Source of the DNA: Fulvivirgaceae bacterium JP3-4
GTDB lineage: Bacteria; Bacteroidota; Bacteroidia; Cytophagales; Cyclobacteriaceae
Direction of reading: 5' to 3'
NCBI GenBank assembly: GCA_029309925.1
Contig: JARKND010000001.1
Coordinates: 868,001 to 932,000 of the forward strand
Length of the DNA: 64,000 bases
This document shows positions 44,797-54,291 of the stretch, in pieces. Each line of letters starts with the position of its first letter. Position 1 is the first letter of the stretch. The notes beneath the pieces are model-generated. The model saw only the letters and a program-made list of their open reading frames with translations, was not told the DNA's origin and ran no database searches. Position numbers and translations under genes: made by a program.

Positions 44797-46542
44797 CTAT
44801 ACTTTTGGCGTAAGCCACAGCGCTGCAGCTGAAATCACAAACATCAGATAAAAAAGCCACGTTGCGAACGGTTTGTATTCCCATGACGAATGCGACTGAA
44901 CTGGCTTATCAGAAGAAACTTTCTTTGTATTGCGAATCGCGTTTGCAGTAGCTAGTGATCTCCATTCAGAATCATCAGATACGTAGTAAAAAGTTTTGAC
45001 AGAGTCACCCTTGATCTGCAACTCATACCATCCCGGTTCACCTGCCCAGACTTTCGTTCTCCATAAATCATCGATGACGAGATCTTCAGCCATGGGCACT
45101 TCGATGCCGTTGTGAACGAGCGTTGGCGCAACCGTTGAACTACCTTTTACTTCAATCTGAACAGGCTGACTTTCATAAATTGGAAAATCGTTCGCGATGG
45201 AAATTTCAAAGTTTCTATTTTCCGTACGGGCATTACTATGAAGAATGCTGAGCCACAAATTACGGTACGAAGAAGAATCGCCTTGCAATGCCAGTGAGTA
45301 TGTCTCCTGCAAAAGCTGGAATCCGATTTTTCCGAATCCTTCGTAGGCATATCCCGTCAGAATCCGTTCCTTGTTTTCGATGATCGGAATAATTTTTCCT
45401 GCTGATGTCTTTGCTTCAACGGGCCAGGCTGGCAATGTCAGACGCTTGCCAAGGTGGAAGTGAGCCGTGTCTTTTTGAATTTGTCTGAAAGTAAACGGAA
45501 GAAATAATTGCGCATTGGTGCCAGGCTTCGGACTTTCAGTGAACAGGATTAAAACTCCCAATCCAGCCTTAACACTGTTTTCCAGATTCTTTCGTTCTGC
45601 AGGAGAAAGTGCAGCGAACGCATCCATGTCGATCATCACAAGATCGAATCGAGTGAGCACTTCAGATGTCAGCCTGTCAATCCGGATGTTGGGGTGATTA
45701 ATGTATTCGTATCTGAAGTTGTTCTTTGAAAGCTGGTACCTGAAGGCGAGCCGGTGATGTGATGCAAGAATATTTTTCAGGTAATTTGTTTCGAAGGTTG
45801 GAAACATCTGAATTACCAGAACCCTTTGCTGCCGCGGTGAATGTATGATAACAGGAAGTGTTTCTGTTTTTCCGTTGACGGACAACCGATATCCAACATT
45901 GCCGGCTTGCTTCGGCACAAACCCAAGGCTGAACGGTTGCAATCCTTTTCCGGCAATCGTAACAGAATCAATTCTTCCTCCAGGTCCGCTGAGCGCGAGG
46001 TTTACGCTATCTGACTGGTTATTGATAACACCTGTCAACTCGCAGTTTCGCTCGGCAATGATTTCTTTAGGCAACCTCAAATCGATAATCCCTTCAGGCA
46101 AGTCGGAGGGAAGGTAATTGAATGATTTTTCCGGCAGCACATCCAGGGCGGCCGCGTTCAAACCGTTGCCCGTAACAATGCCTATTTTCTTTTCCGCGAG
46201 TTCATGATTTGGTGAAGATGTTTTTTCCGAATTATCCAGGCCACTCCCGTGAGAAAGAATGTCTGCCCCCGGAAATTTCTCCTTCAGGCTGTCGATCACT
46301 GTTGCAGGTGTGTTATCTGTTACCAGAATCGAAAAGCCTGATGATTGTGTGCGTATGTGCGGCCTGAGGAGGATCGCAGCAAGGGATACGGTCAACACCA
46401 ACGCGGATATAACACGCAAAGTTTTGTAATGTACCGCCTTTGTGACTTCCAGCCATAGAAGAACCGCAGTCAGAATCACGAGGGCAATGCTGATCAGCCA
46501 GACGGAAGCAACGGGTTGAAATGAAAACATCGGGTCAGTCAT
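44797..46542 (-). CDS. Envelope membrane protein of the MoxR locus, gatase-like fold
   Basis: The 581-residue protein has two membrane helices near the start (about 12-32 and 42-60) and one at the end (about 557-578), so most of it should lie in the periplasm. The middle part (QRVLVIQMFPTFETNYLKNIL, FDLVMIDMDAFAALSPAERKNLENSVKAGLGVLIL) looks like a class I glutamine amidotransferase-like fold without an obvious active site, as seen in proteins of MoxR/BatA loci. Its start overlaps the end of the 758-residue gene by 8 bases. Confidence 0.7.
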   Translation of the reverse strand: MTDPMFSFQPVASVWLISIALVILTAVLLWLEVTKAVHYKTLRVISALVLTVSLAAILLRPHIRTQSSGFSILVTDNTPATVIDSLKEKFPGADILSHGSGLDNSEKTSSPNHELAEKKIGIVTGNGLNAAALDVLPEKSFNYLPSDLPEGIIDLRLPKEIIAERNCELTGVINNQSDSVNLALSGPGGRIDSVTIAGKGLQPFSLGFVPKQAGNVGYRLSVNGKTETLPVIIHSPRQQRVLVIQMFPTFETNYLKNILASHHRLAFRYQLSKNNFRYEYINHPNIRIDRLTSEVLTRFDLVMIDMDAFAALSPAERKNLENSVKAGLGVLILFTESPKPGTNAQLFLPFTFRQIQKDTAHFHLGKRLTLPAWPVEAKTSAGKIIPIIENKERILTGYAYEGFGKIGFQLLQETYSLALQGDSSSYRNLWLSILHSNARTENRNFEISIANDFPIYESQPVQIEVKGSSTVAPTLVHNGIEVPMAEDLVIDDLWRTKVWAGEPGWYELQIKGDSVKTFYYVSDDSEWRSLATANAIRNTKKVSSDKPVQSHSSWEYKPFATWLFYLMFVISAAALWLTPKV

Positions 46543-48811
46543 TTTTCAGCTTTTGCAGATTATCGATGAATGACTGATCAAGGTCGGTTGCGCGAGCGTT
46601 CGCGGCAGCTGCGGCATTTTGCTGAACGGGGAGTGCCGAATATAAGATCTTTTGAAGTGTTCGTAGGGATATCTGCAGTTCTCCTTGTTTAACCTGATTT
46701 TCCTGAATTTTTTTGATCAATGACAAGGCAGGAAGAAATGTTCCGGGGTTGCGCAGGGCAAGCGGTGTCAATTCCTGGCCAGCCCTTGTGAACGTTTCCT
46801 TTTCTTGATCTGTCATTTGAATTCTCTCGCGGAGAAGAAGTTTGTCTATTGTCGAGACTGCTTTCCTGATTTCAGGATACAAAGGACCCACCCATCGGTC
46901 GTCTTCGCGATTTGAATTCTTTATTTCTGATAAGTCCCCGGTAAGTCGCTTCTCTTCCTTGATCGGTGGCGGATCGAAGCCAGTTTTGTGCACATAGATC
47001 CGTGAGTCATTGCTCACCTCCTTAAGAAGTTTAAGAGCCTTGTACTGGTAAGGCAGAGATTTTTCAGGCTGATAAAGGCGAAGATACAGTTCTGCATCCC
47101 ACATTTCCGTCAACGCGGCTTTGAGTTTTGTTCTTACGGATTGCAGGAAGAATGTGGCTTCTTCGGCATCATCGTGCGCGTGAACAAATGCTTCGAGTGG
47201 ATCTTCTTTCGCTTCGGGATCTTTTGCTTCGTCAGCATGGTTGTGCTTTTTTTCATCTACGAGATTGTGTTCGTTTTCGGTGTCATGTGCATGTCCGAAC
47301 TTCTCAGCCAGGTTTTCTTCATCATCGTCTCCATCCTGGGCTCCAGTTTCAATCTGCTCTTCTGCTCCCTCATCGCTGGGTGCAAGTTCTGATTCGAATT
47401 CTTCGCCAAGAAATTCACCATATTTCAGTCGAAGTACTTTCTGATCATATCCGAGCTCGTTGCTCAGGAAGTTGAACTCTTTTTTCGATATCGCTTTTTT
47501 ATTTCTGAGGAGCTTTTCGGTGTCCATGATGATCTGACGCTGACTCCGGAAATACTCCGGCATCAGGTCTACTCCCAGACCAGCATCTACAACAGATTCA
47601 AGCGCAGCGGTATCAAGCAATGTAATGAAGAAGGTTTCTGTGCGTGTGCGATTTCTCGTGGGGTATTGATTGTCAAATGCCTCTGCATAGAAGTACAATT
47701 CATCACCGGGTTCAAGACCAAGTTGCCGGATATCAATAGTCCGCCTCGCCTCAACTTTCTTTCCCGATATTGTGGCAGGCTGTGAAAATTTAAGTTTCTC
47801 CTCACGGAATTTCACAGACTCACCGCTCCCTTTTGCAACGGTAGCGATAAGGTAAGCTTCTGTTATGTTGTAATCATCGGAGATTCTTGCCTTAACATCA
47901 ATTGTTGGCTTGTCCTTTAATGTCAGTTCGATCGATTGACGAAGGTCGCGAATTGTAATTTCCGGTGATTTGTCGGGAATCACCTCGAGCTGATAGAAAT
48001 CGGAAGCGTGTTTAACTCCGCTGTTGTCCGTCCAGGTAATTTGATATATCGTAGAGGTTGTTAGTTGCTTCGTTATACGAAATTGATCTGATTGAAGGTC
48101 GAAGTTGCTGCTGTCCTTACCTGCGAAATGGATAGTTGTTCGTTGCGGTGTCTCGCTGAATTTCAGTTGCCATGTAATCACACTGCCCTCAGATACTTTC
48201 AGGCTGAATGTTTCTGAACCATAAACCCGCTGCTGCGTATAGGCGGGTGGTGAGATTTTAATGGTGAAAGAAGCGAGGGATGCCGGTGGTTCTGATTTAA
48301 CTGATTCCCTGGTTTCCGAACCTCGCTTTTGCCCGGGCTGCTGAATTGAGTCAAATCGCACGTCAAGTGCAGCAAATACCAGTACGATAATTCCAGAGGC
48401 GATTAAAGCCAGCGCGGCTCTTCCGATGTGATGCGGGACATTGATCTTTGGTATCAGGTCATCTAACTGCTGAAGCGTTTTTGACAGTTGGATACGCTCG
48501 AGTGTAGTTAACGAATTGGTGTCTTTCAAGAGGAGGTCTGCGCTCTCCTGAAGCTGTGGGTACGTCATGTTGATGTAACTGACCAATAGCCCGGACGATA
48601 TTTTATGAAGCCTGAAGGCCAAAAACAGTGTGACCCAGGCAATGGTGAAGCTCAGTACAGTAGTGAGGCCTGTGAATTCCGGTTTTACAACGTAGGCAAT
48701 CGCGAATGCGAGAACAGCAACCGCCATCGACCACAGAGAAATTTCAATTCCTCTTCTGGACAGATACTCGCTTTTAAGCCTTGCGATATAATATGACGGC
48801 TGATGATTCAC
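46535..48811 (-). CDS. Large envelope protein resembling DUF4175, with a His-rich acidic segment
   Basis: The 758-residue protein has N-terminal membrane helices (about 27-70 and 127-147) followed by a long extracytoplasmic part with beta-rich domains (about 170-420) and a helical C-terminal half. Residues about 480-550 are extremely acidic and carry seven His in HAHD, NEH, KHNH and HAHD clusters, which suggests divalent metal binding. It resembles DUF4175-type proteins of MoxR loci. It overlaps its neighbours by 4 and 8 bases. Confidence 0.7.
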   Translation of the reverse strand: MNHQPSYYIARLKSEYLSRRGIEISLWSMAVAVLAFAIAYVVKPEFTGLTTVLSFTIAWVTLFLAFRLHKISSGLLVSYINMTYPQLQESADLLLKDTNSLTTLERIQLSKTLQQLDDLIPKINVPHHIGRAALALIASGIIVLVFAALDVRFDSIQQPGQKRGSETRESVKSEPPASLASFTIKISPPAYTQQRVYGSETFSLKVSEGSVITWQLKFSETPQRTTIHFAGKDSSNFDLQSDQFRITKQLTTSTIYQITWTDNSGVKHASDFYQLEVIPDKSPEITIRDLRQSIELTLKDKPTIDVKARISDDYNITEAYLIATVAKGSGESVKFREEKLKFSQPATISGKKVEARRTIDIRQLGLEPGDELYFYAEAFDNQYPTRNRTRTETFFITLLDTAALESVVDAGLGVDLMPEYFRSQRQIIMDTEKLLRNKKAISKKEFNFLSNELGYDQKVLRLKYGEFLGEEFESELAPSDEGAEEQIETGAQDGDDDEENLAEKFGHAHDTENEHNLVDEKKHNHADEAKDPEAKEDPLEAFVHAHDDAEEATFFLQSVRTKLKAALTEMWDAELYLRLYQPEKSLPYQYKALKLLKEVSNDSRIYVHKTGFDPPPIKEEKRLTGDLSEIKNSNREDDRWVGPLYPEIRKAVSTIDKLLLRERIQMTDQEKETFTRAGQELTPLALRNPGTFLPALSLIKKIQENQVKQGELQISLRTLQKILYSALPVQQNAAAAANARATDLDQSFIDNLQKLKND

Positions 48812-50091
48812 TGGTTTCTTCTGTATGCGATTATTCTTTCAGCTAACAAAATCAATAACAACAGATAGTACAATGCTGGTTCGGTTTCTGCCTCTACTTC
48901 CTTATCTCGAATCCCTGTTTGATGACTTTTAGTGTCTGTAAATACAAGATCGCTCGGTAGAGAACGTTGATCATAAGCTTCAGGTCTACCATTTCTCCGT
49001 ATGGGAAGATCCTGCGAGATAATTTTCCCTATCGATACCGCAAGCGATCCTCGCAGCGCACTTTCTTCATCTAAACGTTTTGTTATCAGCCAGTCGAAGG
49101 TGCTTGTGGGGTTACATCCTGGTACGTCATCGGTTACAATAATTAGCGGCAGATTTTCGGAGTCACACGAAAAGTATCCGATCACTTTTGGCTGTTGCAA
49201 TTGGCAGGGCTCTGTTGACAGCCAGAAGAGGAAATCACTCTGGTTATCGATGGAAGATGTGTCCCCCGTGATCCTCACCTCGATTTCTTCCGGATAGGTT
49301 TCGGATAATGCACCTAGAGCCGCCTGAACAATTTTCCGATCGTATTCGAAATCCTTGTCAAAGAAGATTGTGACGAGCATCGTGTCCAAACTATTTGTTA
49401 TCAACGAGTCAATCCTTTTCATCTGTTGCCAATCTCGTTGGCTTATCCGCTCATAGGTCAGTGAAGTTCCGACAGGTGTTGAATGAGCAACTCGCGCTGA
49501 AACAGAATCCCCTCTGATGGATGCTGAAATTGCTACGTGGAGTTCTGAGGGTTCAACAGCTACCCACTGAATTTGTTTTGGCAGTGACAGCTTTTCACCT
49601 TTGAACGCGCGTGAGAAGTTGTAGCTGAGCACAACAGCACTATCGGTGAGCGCATCCAGTTGGTAGATGAGTCTTGAATAGTTCTCCACTGGCATCAGTC
49701 CCGAGCTGTCCGCGTATGCCGGAAGAGATTCAGCAAGCCAGTGAATTTCAAATCCATTTCCGCGGACATCCTCCGAAATACGTTTGAACTCTTCACTCTT
49801 TTCAGTTCCTTTTTCTAACACGAGCCATTTTCTTGATTCATTATTTTTTAAAGCGATGTCAGATCCCGCAAGGATCAGTACCAACACAGTGATGAGAAGC
49901 AAGCGCAACATGAGCAATAGGATTTCATTGAGGCGGATGCTGCTGAATTGTGCGGTGTCAGAATCGGTGAGGTGACGAATGCTCCCGATGTAAACTGTTT
50001 TGCCTTCTTTCCGGCTGAGAAGATGAATGGCTATCGGGACGATGAGCCCAAAAAGACCATAAAGCCACGTTGGATTCGCGAAGGAGATCAT
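48808..50091 (-). CDS. BatA-like membrane protein
   Basis: The 427-residue protein starts with the aerotolerance/BatA N-terminal signature (FANPTWLYGLFGLIVPIAIHLLSRK, then IRLNEILLLMLRLLLITVLVLILAG), giving two membrane helices. A periplasmic region of about 310 residues and a C-terminal helix (ALYYLLLLILLAERIIAY) follow. No VWA metal site is evident. Genes like this follow MoxR and DUF58 genes. Start and stop overlap the neighbours by 4 bases each. Confidence 0.82.
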   Translation of the reverse strand: MISFANPTWLYGLFGLIVPIAIHLLSRKEGKTVYIGSIRHLTDSDTAQFSSIRLNEILLLMLRLLLITVLVLILAGSDIALKNNESRKWLVLEKGTEKSEEFKRISEDVRGNGFEIHWLAESLPAYADSSGLMPVENYSRLIYQLDALTDSAVVLSYNFSRAFKGEKLSLPKQIQWVAVEPSELHVAISASIRGDSVSARVAHSTPVGTSLTYERISQRDWQQMKRIDSLITNSLDTMLVTIFFDKDFEYDRKIVQAALGALSETYPEEIEVRITGDTSSIDNQSDFLFWLSTEPCQLQQPKVIGYFSCDSENLPLIIVTDDVPGCNPTSTFDWLITKRLDEESALRGSLAVSIGKIISQDLPIRRNGRPEAYDQRSLPSDLVFTDTKSHQTGIRDKEVEAETEPALYYLLLLILLAERIIAYRRNQ

Positions 50092-50981
50092 CGCATCAGC
50101 ATTTTACGGGATTTGAGAAAATCGCGAAGCACCTGCTCCGGGTTTTCGCTCATCGACACGGTGTAGTAAGAAATATTTTTCTCCAGCAGGAATGCTTTCG
50201 TTTTGCTGATCCACGCCTGGACCTTCTTTATATAGTCCTGTTGCTGCGCGACAGTGTCCACCTTGAGCGTTTGCCCAGACTCGAGATCTTTGAAAGTGAA
50301 CGAGCCGGCATGGCTGAGTTCCAGTTCATTCTTGCCCATCAGATGGAAGATGATCACTTCGTTCCTCGATGTCTTCAACCTTGAAATGAATTTCAGCAGG
50401 TCTTCGTCATCATCGTACAGATCTGTAAGGAAGATCAGGAGCTCTTTCCCGTGATGGTCGAGAAGTTGTTCTACGCCATTCTGTCGCCATGTACTTTCAG
50501 CTTTTATCGAGACGAGTTCATGAAGAAAGCGCATGAACTGTTGCTGCTCAAATCGCGGATGCACGATCGAAAGTTTTTCATTGTTCACAACATACAGGCC
50601 GAATGTGTCGCCTTGCTTTCGCGCGAGGTAGGCGAGGGCGGCAGTAAGGACTTTTGCAAACTGCAATTTTTCAAGACCGTTTTCCGTGTAATGCATCGAA
50701 CGGCTTGCATCGATCATGAACTTTACGGTAATATTCGTTTCTATCTCTGCCTGTTTGATGAAGTAACGCTCCGACCGCGCATACATCTTCCAATCGAGCT
50801 GACGAAGGTCATCGCCTGGTTCATAATTGCGGTATTGACTGAATTCCTGACCAACTCCGATTGACTGACTTCTATTGCTGCCTGACATGAATCCTTCCAC
50901 AACGATCCGGGCCACGAGTTCTAGCCCTTCCATCGTGTTGATGATTTCAGGTTTCAGCAAATCTCTCAGTCGTGCGTCCAT
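50088..50981 (-). CDS. DUF58 (VWA-like) protein
   Basis: From the ATG at 50981 the product has 297 residues (MDARLRDLLKPEIINTMEGLEL). The frame stays open to 51212, but that part overlaps moxR and its translation is Cys/Arg-rich and unlike a protein. DUF58 signatures are QEFSQYRNYEPGDDLRQLDWKMYARSERYFIKQAE and a metal-ion-dependent adhesion site FMIDASRSM. DUF58 proteins act with MoxR ATPases as substrate adaptors. The start overlaps the moxR stop by one base. Confidence 0.9.
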   Translation of the reverse strand: MDARLRDLLKPEIINTMEGLELVARIVVEGFMSGSNRSQSIGVGQEFSQYRNYEPGDDLRQLDWKMYARSERYFIKQAEIETNITVKFMIDASRSMHYTENGLEKLQFAKVLTAALAYLARKQGDTFGLYVVNNEKLSIVHPRFEQQQFMRFLHELVSIKAESTWRQNGVEQLLDHHGKELLIFLTDLYDDDEDLLKFISRLKTSRNEVIIFHLMGKNELELSHAGSFTFKDLESGQTLKVDTVAQQQDYIKKVQAWISKTKAFLLEKNISYYTVSMSENPEQVLRDFLKSRKMLMR

Positions 50982-51994
50982 TACAAATTTCTTTTGTGCA
51001 GCGTGCTTACGTGCTCTACAAGGTGCTGCGTAACAGCATCGGAGGAGATGTTCTCGGCTTCTGCTTTGAAATTCATGAGAACGCGGTGACGCAACACGGG
51101 AAGGGCCACATGTCGGATGTCGTCCATGGTCACAGCAAAGCGCCCGTTTAGCAGCGCGCGTGCTTTCGCTGTCAGGATCATAGCCTGTCCTGCGCGGGGT
51201 CCTGCACCCCATCGCACCCAGTCTTTCACCATCTTCACCTCCGTTTGATTGGGGCGTGTAGCCCTGACGATATCGCTGACGATGGCAATGAGGTCGGAGC
51301 TGATGTGCACTTCCCGGACAAGTTTTTGCGCTTCAAGAATCTTTGCTCCATCAAGGATTTTGTTTACGCCCGATGTTCGTTTACCCGTTGTGCTTTCCAG
51401 GATCGCGCGCTCTTCTTCCTGCGTGGGGTAGGAGATTCGCACGTACAGGAGAAAACGGTCAAGCTGCGCTTCCGGCAGCGGAAAGGTACCGGCTTGTTCA
51501 ATTGGATTCTGTGTTGCCAGAATAAAAAAAGGTTTTTCCAGCGGATACGTCACACCGCCATAGGTTACTTCAAACTCCTGCATTGCTTCGAGCAGTGCTG
51601 ATTGTGTTTTAGGCGAAGTACGATTTATTTCATCTGCAAGAATGATGTTTGCGAACACAGGACCTTTGTTGAATTTGAAAAAGCGTTTTCCTGTTGCGTG
51701 ATCTTCTTCCAGGATTTCCGTACCGATGATGTCCGATGGCATCAGGTCGGGTGTGAATTGTATTCTGCGGAAGCGTAAGTCGATCGCTTCGGAGAGCGTT
51801 CTGATCATCAGCGTTTTTGCCAGACCTGGCACGCCTTCAAGCAACGCATGTCCGCCAGCCATAAAGGTGATCAGTAGCTGGTCGATGGTTTCTTCCTGCC
51901 CCACAATCACTTTCTGAATTTCTTTCTTGAGTGACTGAAGCTGATCGATCAACTCCCGAACTGATTTTTCTGCAGCCTGAATACTTTGTGTCAT
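50981..51994 (-). CDS. MoxR-family AAA ATPase
   Basis: The 337-residue protein has Walker A GVPGLAKT (residues 54-61), Walker B IILADEINRTSPKTQSALLEAM, sensor FILATQNPIEQAGTFPLPEAQLDRFL and the C-terminal lid. MoxR ATPases work as chaperones with VWA or DUF58 proteins, often for metal insertion or stress tolerance. It heads the run of DUF58, BatA-like and two large membrane genes, all overlapping, so the five are one operon. Confidence 0.94.
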   Translation of the reverse strand: MTQSIQAAEKSVRELIDQLQSLKKEIQKVIVGQEETIDQLLITFMAGGHALLEGVPGLAKTLMIRTLSEAIDLRFRRIQFTPDLMPSDIIGTEILEEDHATGKRFFKFNKGPVFANIILADEINRTSPKTQSALLEAMQEFEVTYGGVTYPLEKPFFILATQNPIEQAGTFPLPEAQLDRFLLYVRISYPTQEEERAILESTTGKRTSGVNKILDGAKILEAQKLVREVHISSDLIAIVSDIVRATRPNQTEVKMVKDWVRWGAGPRAGQAMILTAKARALLNGRFAVTMDDIRHVALPVLRHRVLMNFKAEAENISSDAVTQHLVEHVSTLHKRNL

Positions 51995-52045
51995 ACTTTT
52001 CTAGTTCCTTTCAACTTTTAACCGATTCTTCAGGTTGTAGTTTTT

Positions 52046-52073
52046 TGCCTACAGCCAATTGCCTACTGCCTAC
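52046..52073. repeat. 7-base periodic array (TGCCTAC family)
   Basis: Four units: TGCCTAC, AGCCAAT, TGCCTAC, TGCCTAC. It lies in the 88-base gap between the DUF4159 gene and moxR. Confidence 0.7.
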
Positions 52074-52082
52074 TTTTTCCGG

Positions 52083-52703
52083 TCATCGCATCAGCGCATA
52101 CATCACAATGTTTACGCTGAATCGTGTGTTATCTATTCTGTAAAATCTCTTGTTTCGAAAATCATAATCCCACTCACATCCGTAATCTTTGTTACTGTAG
52201 AGAACTCCGATCCTGCCGTTCACTTCGATTGCTTTCAAATAGTCGTGAACGATGTCATCGCCCCAGCCATTCAATTCCTGTGACGTTGTAGGCGGCCCCT
52301 CAAACCTGAAGAACATTGAATACAGCATATGGTTGTTCGGAATCTTCTTTAGCGCGCCAGCTCCGAAAATCCTTTCCATCTGCGACTCGAATGATTTGGC
52401 AAACAATCCGTCAATATCATGATTGCAATCATCAACAAAAACAAAGCCTCCGTTGCGCACATACTTTTCAAAATTCTCGCGCTCCTGCGCAGTGAACTCC
52501 ACCAGTTTGTGGCCGCTGAGGTAACAGAACGGACATCGGAAAATTTCGCTGCTGGATAATGAAACTATATTCTCCTGGGTGTCCACTTTAAGCGTAGTGT
52601 ACTCAACCAGCGAATTCAGCACATTAGAGGGCATGCGCTGATCCACGTCCCAATCACCGGACTCATATTGAAGACGCGTGAAGAAGAATCGGTTATCAGC
52701 CAT
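52083..52703 (-). CDS. DUF4159 protein
   Basis: From the ATG at 52703 the product has 206 residues (MADNRFFFTRLQYESGDWDVD). The frame is open to 52790, but that part falls in a repeat. It matches DUF4159, a gatase-like fold often found in or beside BatA-type proteins (FVFVDDCNHDIDGLF, LYSNKDYGCEWDYDF). There is no membrane helix or signal peptide. It is 88 bases upstream of moxR on the same strand and probably belongs to the same locus. Confidence 0.85.
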   Translation of the reverse strand: MADNRFFFTRLQYESGDWDVDQRMPSNVLNSLVEYTTLKVDTQENIVSLSSSEIFRCPFCYLSGHKLVEFTAQERENFEKYVRNGGFVFVDDCNHDIDGLFAKSFESQMERIFGAGALKKIPNNHMLYSMFFRFEGPPTTSQELNGWGDDIVHDYLKAIEVNGRIGVLYSNKDYGCEWDYDFRNKRFYRIDNTRFSVNIVMYALMR

Positions 52704-52772
52704 GATGCAATCTGAAGTTTCTTGTTGAAAAATGGAAGGCGTATTATTCAAGCGGAGCCAAATGATCAAATT

Positions 52773-52821
52773 CCAATAATCAATAATCAATAATCAATAA
52801 TCAATAATCAAATCTCAAACA
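52773..52821. repeat. 7-base tandem array TCAATAA
   Basis: Units in exact 7s: CCAATAA, TCAATAA four times, TCAAATC, TCAAACA. The same order (CCAATAA, TCAATAA/CCAAATC, TCAAA..) recurs at 59211 and 60612. Confidence 0.88.
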
Positions 52822-52883
52822 GAGTATCCGACTCGAATACTAGCGGACGTGCAATTAACCCGATGGCGTTCATTACAATGAAA

Positions 52884-52909
52884 AATCCCCAGTTTTCACA
52901 CCAGGGATT
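52884..52909 (-). terminator. Probable terminator of tldE
   Basis: On the minus strand AATCCC (52904-52909) pairs with GGGATT (52884-52889), followed by TTTTT. The inner stem is imperfect. Confidence 0.5.
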
Positions 52910-52942
52910 AAATCTTAAATTTTAAATCTTAAATATTTACAC
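52908..52942. repeat. 7-base periodic array TTAAATC at the tldE stop
   Basis: Units TTAAATC, TTAAATT, TTAAATC, TTAAATA, TTTACAC. The tldE stop codon (52937-52939) lies inside the last unit. Confidence 0.75.
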
Positions 52943-54253
52943 TGCGTCCGAAAGACTGGTAAACGTAAAGTCCCTGATCTTCATATACGGGATCAGATCT
53001 CCGTCTACGCGAACTTGTTTTCCGAGCGTTTCCAGGTTATTCAACATGATCACCGGACTTTCATTGAACCGGAAGTTTTTAACCGGATGCTTGATTTTTC
53101 CGTTTTCGATGTAGAAGGTTCCATCGCGGGTCAAACCAGTGTACAGCAATGTTTGCGGATCAACGCTGCGGATGTACCAAAAGCGCGTGACGAGAATTCC
53201 TTTCTTCGTGTCCTTGATCATCTCTTCCAGGGATGCTGAGCCACCCTGCATGATAATATTGCCCGGGAATGGAACCGGAGCAACATTCTTCTGCGATGCC
53301 CAATAGCGATCGTAAAACATATTTTTCACGACACCACCATTAATGATATCCATTTTCCTGCGTGCCTGTCCATCGCCAGTCCATGGTGATGCAGGAACCT
53401 CAGCGTTAAACGGATCGGTGTAGATATTGACGCGCTCATCAACTAGTTTTTCGCCAAGCTTGGTTCCACCACCTTTTTTCGAAAGGAAGCTTCGTCCTTC
53501 ATCAGCCTGACGTGCACTCATGTTGAAAAACATGTTACCGAGGAGTTCAGCCGATGCTGCGGGCTCGAGGATGACGGTATACTTGCCAGGTTCGATTGCT
53601 TTCGCCTCCTTCGACATGATCGCCTTATCGATCGCCACACGAGATGCTTCAGCGGTGTCGAGCTTGCTCACATCGTTGAAATCTCGGGTTACCCAGCCGG
53701 AGCCTGTTCCATCGTTTGTTCGCATGGTTGCCGTGAAGTTCACGCTTGTGCTTTGGTTATAAGCGAACAATCCCTTGCTGTTCATCATCGAAGCAAAGTT
53801 GTGACTATCGTCAAGAAATCCTGCTGCAGTCACATCTTTCGCAGATGCCGGATTGATACTGTTGGCAGCAGCCTGTGCACGATATTCGGGTGTAATCTTA
53901 GCAGTAGCCTCCGAGAATGTTTTTGATTCTCCATAGGTTTGCTGTGGAAGCGACTCCATGAACTCGGGATTCTCCGGAGAAAGTTTCGCGAGTTCTTCAG
54001 CTCTGCGCACGACCTTCTCAAGTGATGCATCGTCAAATTCATTAATGGTCGCGGTTCCTGATTTTTTTCCGAAGTTGGACTGAACAGCAAGCGTGACGTT
54101 GCTATCCTCACCGGAAGTTGAAACCGTGTTTCGCGCATAGCGGATATTTCCGCCATTGGAACCATTGAGGTTGGCTTCAATGCCATCGGCTTTAGAGAAG
54201 CTGATCACTTTCTCGAGTATTCGTCTAGCTTCCTCTTTTGAAAATATAGCCAT
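52937..54253 (-). CDS. tldE: TldE/PmbA-family protease subunit
   Basis: The 438-residue protein matches the TldE/PmbA subunit (start AIFSKEEARRILEKVISFSKADGIEANL, then KYTVILEPAASAELLGNMFFNMSARQADEGRSFL and ILVTRFWYIRSVDPQTLLYTGLTRDG). It lacks a zinc-binding HExxxH motif, as expected for the E subunit. TldD-TldE complexes cut peptides inside a closed chamber. It has no signal sequence, whereas the two tldD genes upstream both have one. Confidence 0.9.
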   Translation of the reverse strand: MAIFSKEEARRILEKVISFSKADGIEANLNGSNGGNIRYARNTVSTSGEDSNVTLAVQSNFGKKSGTATINEFDDASLEKVVRRAEELAKLSPENPEFMESLPQQTYGESKTFSEATAKITPEYRAQAAANSINPASAKDVTAAGFLDDSHNFASMMNSKGLFAYNQSTSVNFTATMRTNDGTGSGWVTRDFNDVSKLDTAEASRVAIDKAIMSKEAKAIEPGKYTVILEPAASAELLGNMFFNMSARQADEGRSFLSKKGGGTKLGEKLVDERVNIYTDPFNAEVPASPWTGDGQARRKMDIINGGVVKNMFYDRYWASQKNVAPVPFPGNIIMQGGSASLEEMIKDTKKGILVTRFWYIRSVDPQTLLYTGLTRDGTFYIENGKIKHPVKNFRFNESPVIMLNNLETLGKQVRVDGDLIPYMKIRDFTFTSLSDAV

Positions 54254-54263
54254 AGAATAAGTT

Positions 54264-54291
54264 GGTTACAGTTTAAGGTTTAAATTGTTCG
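54264..54291. repeat. Short 7-base periodic array (GTTTAAG)
   Basis: Units GGTTACA, GTTTAAG, GTTTAAA, TTGTTCG in the 26-base gap between tldE and tldD and running into the tldD stop. It is similar to the AGGTTTA array at 16767. Weak, because only two units are close. Confidence 0.4.

Noticed and set aside
50982-51212. N-terminal extension of the DUF58 gene by 77 codons
   Set aside because: It overlaps moxR on the same strand in another frame, and its translation is Cys- and Arg-rich without any family match. The ATG at 50981 fits the DUF58 start and the TAATG overlap.
52704-52790. Longer start for the DUF4159 gene
   Set aside because: The added codons come from the TCAATAA repeat region; the family start is MADNRFFF.
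52773-52821. Possible CRISPR or ordinary microsatellite
   Set aside because: There are no spacers or cas genes. The units drift and reappear in other loci, which fits the wider 7-base pattern better than a simple microsatellite.
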